Origin: Lingula anatina
Lineage: Eukaryota > Brachiopoda > Lingulata > Lingulida > Lingulidae
NCBI RefSeq assembly: GCF_001039355.2
Contig: NW_019775395.1
Location: 297,884 to 338,796 of the forward strand
Reading direction: 5' to 3'
Length of the DNA: 40,913 nt
The position numbers were made by a program, and so were the translations under genes. The notes beneath the pieces are model-generated. The model was not told the DNA's origin. It saw nothing but the letters and a program-made list of their open reading frames with translations, and made no database searches. Shown here piece after piece: positions 36,493 through 40,913 of this stretch (positions are counted from its first letter, which is position 1; every line of letters starts with the position of its first letter).

Positions 36493-37743
36493 CAAGTAAT
36501 TTCAATGCTGAAACATTTCATTTGATGTAGATATATAGTGAACTTTCACCAAATATTGTTAATACCGTTTTATTTATTATTTTATTGTGATGGCATGTGG
36601 AGAAAGGTATTGAAAGATGTTGAAGTTGGTTTACTTATTACAGATATGTAAAATATGTCTGTAGAGAGCATAACACTGTTAGAATGTGTAGAAATTTTTA
36701 ATTAATTCAATACCAAGTAATTCGAATGATTAAAGCTGCATGCATATGTGCAGATTTATCTCATATTTATACACCATTATTAGAGATGATGATTGTATAG
36801 TTTTACATTTGTGTAATATATATTACTACGTATATATATTTAGGTATTTTGATTATAAATATTTTTACAAAGTATTGTGGATTTTTACAGTTGCTATTGT
36901 ATATATTTTACACTATTACTTTGGTCAAGTTCAAACAAATTTACATCATGTCTGTGCCTACATTTTTTTTTTTTTTGTTTGGATATAAGATTGTGCATAG
37001 TACCCAACCAATAAGTGATTTTAAGATAACATTCCATTTTTATACTGATGTTTAATTTGTAGCTAGTTGTACATATTGACATGCCATGTATAGTGCACAC
37101 AAGAAATGTCAGGTGATGGCCGTTGTGTGAAGACATTCCAGGATTTTACAGTCAGTAAAGATTTTTTTATATGCCATGTATTCAGAATACATGAAAGGAG
37201 TGATACATTTTTTTTACAAAAATAATATTTTTTTTGTAGTGTAATTTTCAATCCTTTTTTTTTATAGATCATAACTACTCAGATAAATTTTATATCTTTC
37301 CCTTTAACATTTTGTAATTATACGTGATGTTATACATCTATAATATGTAACAGCGAGTCAGATTAAACTGACGATATTCTGTACATGTAAGTGAGCATGT
37401 ATACCAATGGGTAATACTACATTTCTGTGATATTTTTTATTTCCTCCATTTCAATTTACTTATGTATTTATGATGAACTGATATTGATGTTCCGGATTTC
37501 AGAGTTATTGTGTAAATTCTACTCCAGCATATGCGAGAGATATTTAAACAGTATCTTATAGACTAGTAAATACTCTGAAACGGGGGGCAGATGTAGATTA
37601 ATTCCTTTTCAAATATTTAACAGCACAATGTCTAATTGTGATACTGATCTCTATAGCATTGAAATAATTTAGCAATACATTGATACTCTGATATTCAGGT
37701 TTTTTTATTGGTTTATGTAATGGGTAAAATAAAGTAAAATAAA
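36493..37743 (+). terminator. EVC2: EVC2 3' UTR with polyadenylation signals
   Basis: No coding sequence is evident after the stop at 36490-36492. ATTAAA-type variants occur earlier (near 36729 and 37362). Two canonical AATAAA signals sit close together at 37728-37733 and 37738-37743, followed by a GT/T-rich stretch. A long AT-rich 3' UTR of about 1.2 kb ending here would be reasonable. Confidence 0.5.
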
Positions 37744-37766
37744 CAGTGGCAGTTGTAGTATTTTTC

Positions 37767-38079
37767 TTTATTCATTTCTAAAATTCTAAGAGAAAATAAA
37801 GTGACTAAAAACATAACATACAATATAAATAACAGACAGAAATATTGTGACAAAATTTGGTAAATAAAAATCAAATAAAGCAGACAGATATCTTTAAAAT
37901 AATAGGTGTGAGTAAGAATCTGCTTACCACTTGTAGCAATCCTTTCAAATATGCAAAATAAAAATAAAATTACCTTTTGCATCGGATCCTCAGTATCCTC
38001 AACCATTTTGTAACTACACTTTTGTAACAACTTTTTCCTTATATTCTTTACATGCCCACTATAAAACTAAAAGTTTATT
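37767..38079 (-). terminator. BLM: polyadenylation signals of the BLM gene
   Basis: In minus sense, AATAAA is found at 38074-38079, about 98 bp past the BLM stop codon, and again at 37767-37772. The distal one lies only 24 bp from the last plus-strand EVC2 signal, so the two genes end almost on top of each other. Confidence 0.5.
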
Positions 38080-38176
38080 CACTTCTGAAAATTGTTTTCA
38101 AACGCAGACCCTGCTCTTCGTTTGTTTTGATATAATGGTGAAAAAAGTTCTGAGTCACAATTATAAGTCATAAAAG

Positions 38177-40880
38177 TCAATAAAAGTTATCAGTGCTTTT
38201 CCACTGACCTGGAGTCGGGTCAGGCATCATCCCAAGTTTTCTTCCTGTGCCAGCTTTCTTTGCCTTGTTCTGCCCTGCTCTGTTTCCCCCTCCAGATTTA
38301 CTCTTATTATAGGAGAACTGATTAAATGAACCCCTGAAGAAAAAACATTGACAGTAAATTTCAACCTGGTCATGGTAGTGCAAGTAATTGTGGATGATTG
38401 ACTCTGCAGTACGCACAACATGTTTGCAACTGCTTAGGTTTTATGCTCTCTATGAAGCTGCGACAATGTCCAGAGATGAGGCATAAATTGTGAAGCCAGC
38501 TAATCTCATTTATTGAGTATATCAGGCTGTAAAGCCAGTCTCTTTCTTTTAGAAATTCAAGAGAGTTAATAATAATAATATAGTCTAAATACCCATCCTT
38601 CCCTTATTCCTTTTACTAGTTATTAAATCCATTATTATCTTAGATTTCAACTGTGTATGTTGAACATGTAATGAAAAATATTAAAACTGTGTCAAAAGCT
38701 GATGATTCCTTCTGAAGACTGGAGGAAATTGAAACTCTTGTACATTTGTCAACAGTGCTTACAAAAGCCCTTTTACAATATCTTACCCTGTATTGGTTTT
38801 TGTTGACTTATTTGCTGCTTTGAATCTCTTGGACTTGGCATTGAAATTTCGTTTACCCTTTCTTTTAGTGCCTCTTGCCTGAAAAAGGCAAAAAACAGCC
38901 TGAATTTGTCAAATGAAAGTTTGTCAATATTTCTTATCTCAAACCTTACAATATTCTTTCTAGATGCAATATAAAATTTCATACCCAGCACATAAAAAAA
39001 AATTACTATTTAAACTACACAGGGGTTTTAAACGTTCTGTCTACAAACCTGTCTGCCAGTACTAGAACTTTCAGGTTCCTCCTCAAATTCTGTGATGACC
39101 AAGCCTGTAATAAGAAGCAAATCTGAATACAAATCCAGAGGGGGGGGGGGGAATAATAAGTAATTCATTTCAAATTTGTATATCAATTATATTTGGCTGG
39201 TAAGTTTCACTATGGTTGTCCGAATGCAATTCTAACCTTCTTTTCCATAAATGCTACAGAGATCTATGTTAAAAGATCCTGATCAGGACCAGTTACTTCA
39301 AGAAACATATCCAGAACACTTTTGTTGATACTGTGCTGAAACAAAACCTTTATTATTATTTATAAATGTCTGCTTACTGTCTCTCTGCTGCCTGTACTTG
39401 CTAGTAACAGCCAGGAACTTCTCTCCATTATATTTCTGGTAGATCTGTGCTGGGAATCCTTCCACACTCTGCATCTCTAGGGGAGTGGCTGGGGTCAGCT
39501 CGGCCATCTTCTGTAAGGCCATACTGGACACAAAAGAAGTGTAGCTGCCTATATTATGGGACTTGGCTAGAAATCAAAATAGGAGAATAAAATCTCTGTC
39601 ATCTTTTTTAAAAAAAATCTTCGTTCTGGATCCACAAAAGATGCCCAGTGATCCAATATAAATTGGATATTGATTTAATTATACCTACAATAAATTTACC
39701 TAGGTAAAGAGAATGAAAAAAAAAATTTATCTCAATCCATGTGCTTATGTGCCCAACACAAAACATTCCCTTGTAGGTTTATTATCTGAATCATAAGGGA
39801 CATAACTAATCTAAATACTGTTTATTTCTCAAAAAACAAATACATTTATTTATAACAATTTTACCTATATCCCTGGCCAAACAAACCAGCTCCTTATAGC
39901 ACTCAGTGGTCAGTGCAGACTGTTGGTCATCCACCTCAACGTCAGTGTTGACTTTAGTTTTTCCTTGCTGGATTTCTAGTTCAACCTTAGGTATACAATA
40001 ATCTTGGAGTTATATGTTCTGATATGGTGAAATACAAAAGAATAACACACTAGGAAGTCATTTGTTACAAAAAATTATATCAGTTAACATGCTGATATTA
40101 TGCATATAAAATTAATTTGGTCAATTATTTCCCAATATTGGCATACAAATCTTAATCATGTTAAAAATCAAATGCAAATAGATATACAAAATACAATGAT
40201 AACATTAAATCTTAAATTCTGGCATCACTCTGACATATTCTTAATTTTTGGTAAATCAAATTCTTCAACATTTGACAATAAATCTCCAGCAGCGTAATGC
40301 TTCTTGGAAAACAAATCTGAGATTGCACTGAAAATAATCCTAGAGTTACTTGGGAATCAGTCAAGAATTAAAGAGAAAAAATAATGCATATGATTACACT
40401 AAGAACTCTCTGATGGCACAACGTCGTACCTTAATTTTCCCCATGATCAGCTCACTGGCTCTTGCTCCCAACTTCAGATAAGCCACAGTATGGTCCATGT
40501 TGGTTATCATGAGATCCTCTTTCAATATGCCCTCTATCACCAGCTTTCTGAACAGCCTCTCTGCATCCAGGCGGGAGTACTTGGAGCCACGGCCATGTAA
40601 CTTCAACCTGTGGTGACCTTCTTTCTCCACTTTGGCATTCTTTGACCCTTAAATCAGAGAATGCCAATGTAGTAAACTGTTTACTCATAGATGTATCTCT
40701 TTCTTGCAGACATGAAATGGAAATTGGTATTTAATGCCTTACAAGTAGTGCACAGTAAACTTTTTAAATTAACATTTTTATTATATAATTAGCATAGACT
40801 ACAATCTTATATCCAGGAATTTGACAAAATTTAAAATTAAACGAGACTTACCTTGGTTAAGTCGATGTTTGATTGTAATT
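38177..40880 (-). CDS. BLM: BLM RecQ helicase, C-terminal part (RQC end, HRDC, tail), partial
   Basis: BLM is a 3'-5' RecQ helicase that dissolves double Holliday junctions with TOP3A-RMI and limits crossing-over. Exons in order: 40852-40880 (doubtful), 40430-40647, 39865-39985, 39378-39566, 39049-39104, 38787-38878, 38177-38333, all phase-compatible. The first certain exon encodes the end of the RQC winged helix, with SKNAKVEKEGHH, RGSKYSRLDAERLFRKLVIE, ILKEDL and HTVAYLKLG. These match human BLM GSKSAK, YSRHNAERLFKKLI, ILDEDL and AIAYVMLG. Next comes an HRDC domain (MALQKMAELTP, MQSVEGFPAQIYQKYNGEKF). The tail has an acidic stretch EFEEEPESSS, a basic cluster TKRKGKR likely to act as a nuclear localisation signal, and a C-terminal KLGMMPDP resembling KLGIMAPP of human BLM. 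The helicase core lies beyond the right edge. The 29-bp exon at the edge has a good pyrimidine tract and correct phases, but weak similarity. Confidence 0.9.
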
Positions 40881-40913
40881 CTGTGAGTGTAAAAATGAGG
40901 GAGGGCTTAAATG

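Noticed and set aside
1-40913. tRNA, rRNA, CRISPR arrays, prophage or bacterial contamination
   Set aside because: No cloverleaf with A/B boxes, no rRNA-like stretch, no spaced repeats and no uninterrupted long genes were seen; all supported genes are spliced animal genes.

Overview
This is an intron-rich, AT-rich animal nuclear genome fragment, with no bacterial-type operons. It holds canonical GT-AG introns, microsatellites, foldback elements and five recognisable metazoan genes. The protein sequences are close to vertebrate families (the p24 protein is nearly co-linear with human TMED9), while the compact introns and low GC suggest an invertebrate bilaterian. A lophotrochozoan such as a mollusc is my best guess, but the sequence alone does not prove it. 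One ambiguous base (N) is at 25159.

Layout, left to right. (1) 1-7021, minus strand: the 5' end of a ferlin gene (myoferlin/dysferlin type), with four exons encoding the N-terminal C2A domain; the rest of the gene lies beyond the left edge. (2) 7792-9621, plus strand: a complete five-exon p24-family cargo receptor gene (TMED9/TMED4 type), divergent from the ferlin across about 770 bp. (3) 10766-20150, minus strand: a 22-exon gene for an 867-residue protein with one N-terminal membrane segment and a long coiled coil, assigned as EVC. (4) 21056-36492, plus strand: 29 coding exons plus one 5' UTR exon for a 1656-residue type I membrane protein, with a heavily glycosylatable ectodomain, one membrane segment and a long coiled coil, assigned as EVC2 (limbin). 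(5) 38177 to about 40880, minus strand: the 3' part of a BLM RecQ helicase gene (RQC end, HRDC domain, basic C-terminal tail), running off the right edge.

The central feature is the head-to-head EVC/EVC2 pair. Their start codons are separated by 905 bp, as in vertebrates, where the two genes are also divergent neighbours and their products form one complex at the base of the primary cilium that promotes Hedgehog signalling through Smoothened. I reconstructed all exon junctions by hand; every junction keeps frame. In the reconstructed proteins, both share a recurring module of about 50 residues built around an acidic stretch, an I/L-M/L-x-x-H core and a K/R-rich heptad tail. This suggests the two genes are ancient divergent duplicates of one another.

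Repeat content: two related foldback (MITE-like) elements with Harbinger-like ends, one of them 21 bp past the EVC stop codon; an unrelated inverted repeat in an EVC2 intron; several microsatellites, including a (GT)n run just downstream of a ferlin splice donor; and small tandem duplications touching splice sites. The gene pairs TMED/EVC and EVC2/BLM are convergent, with closely spaced polyadenylation signals.
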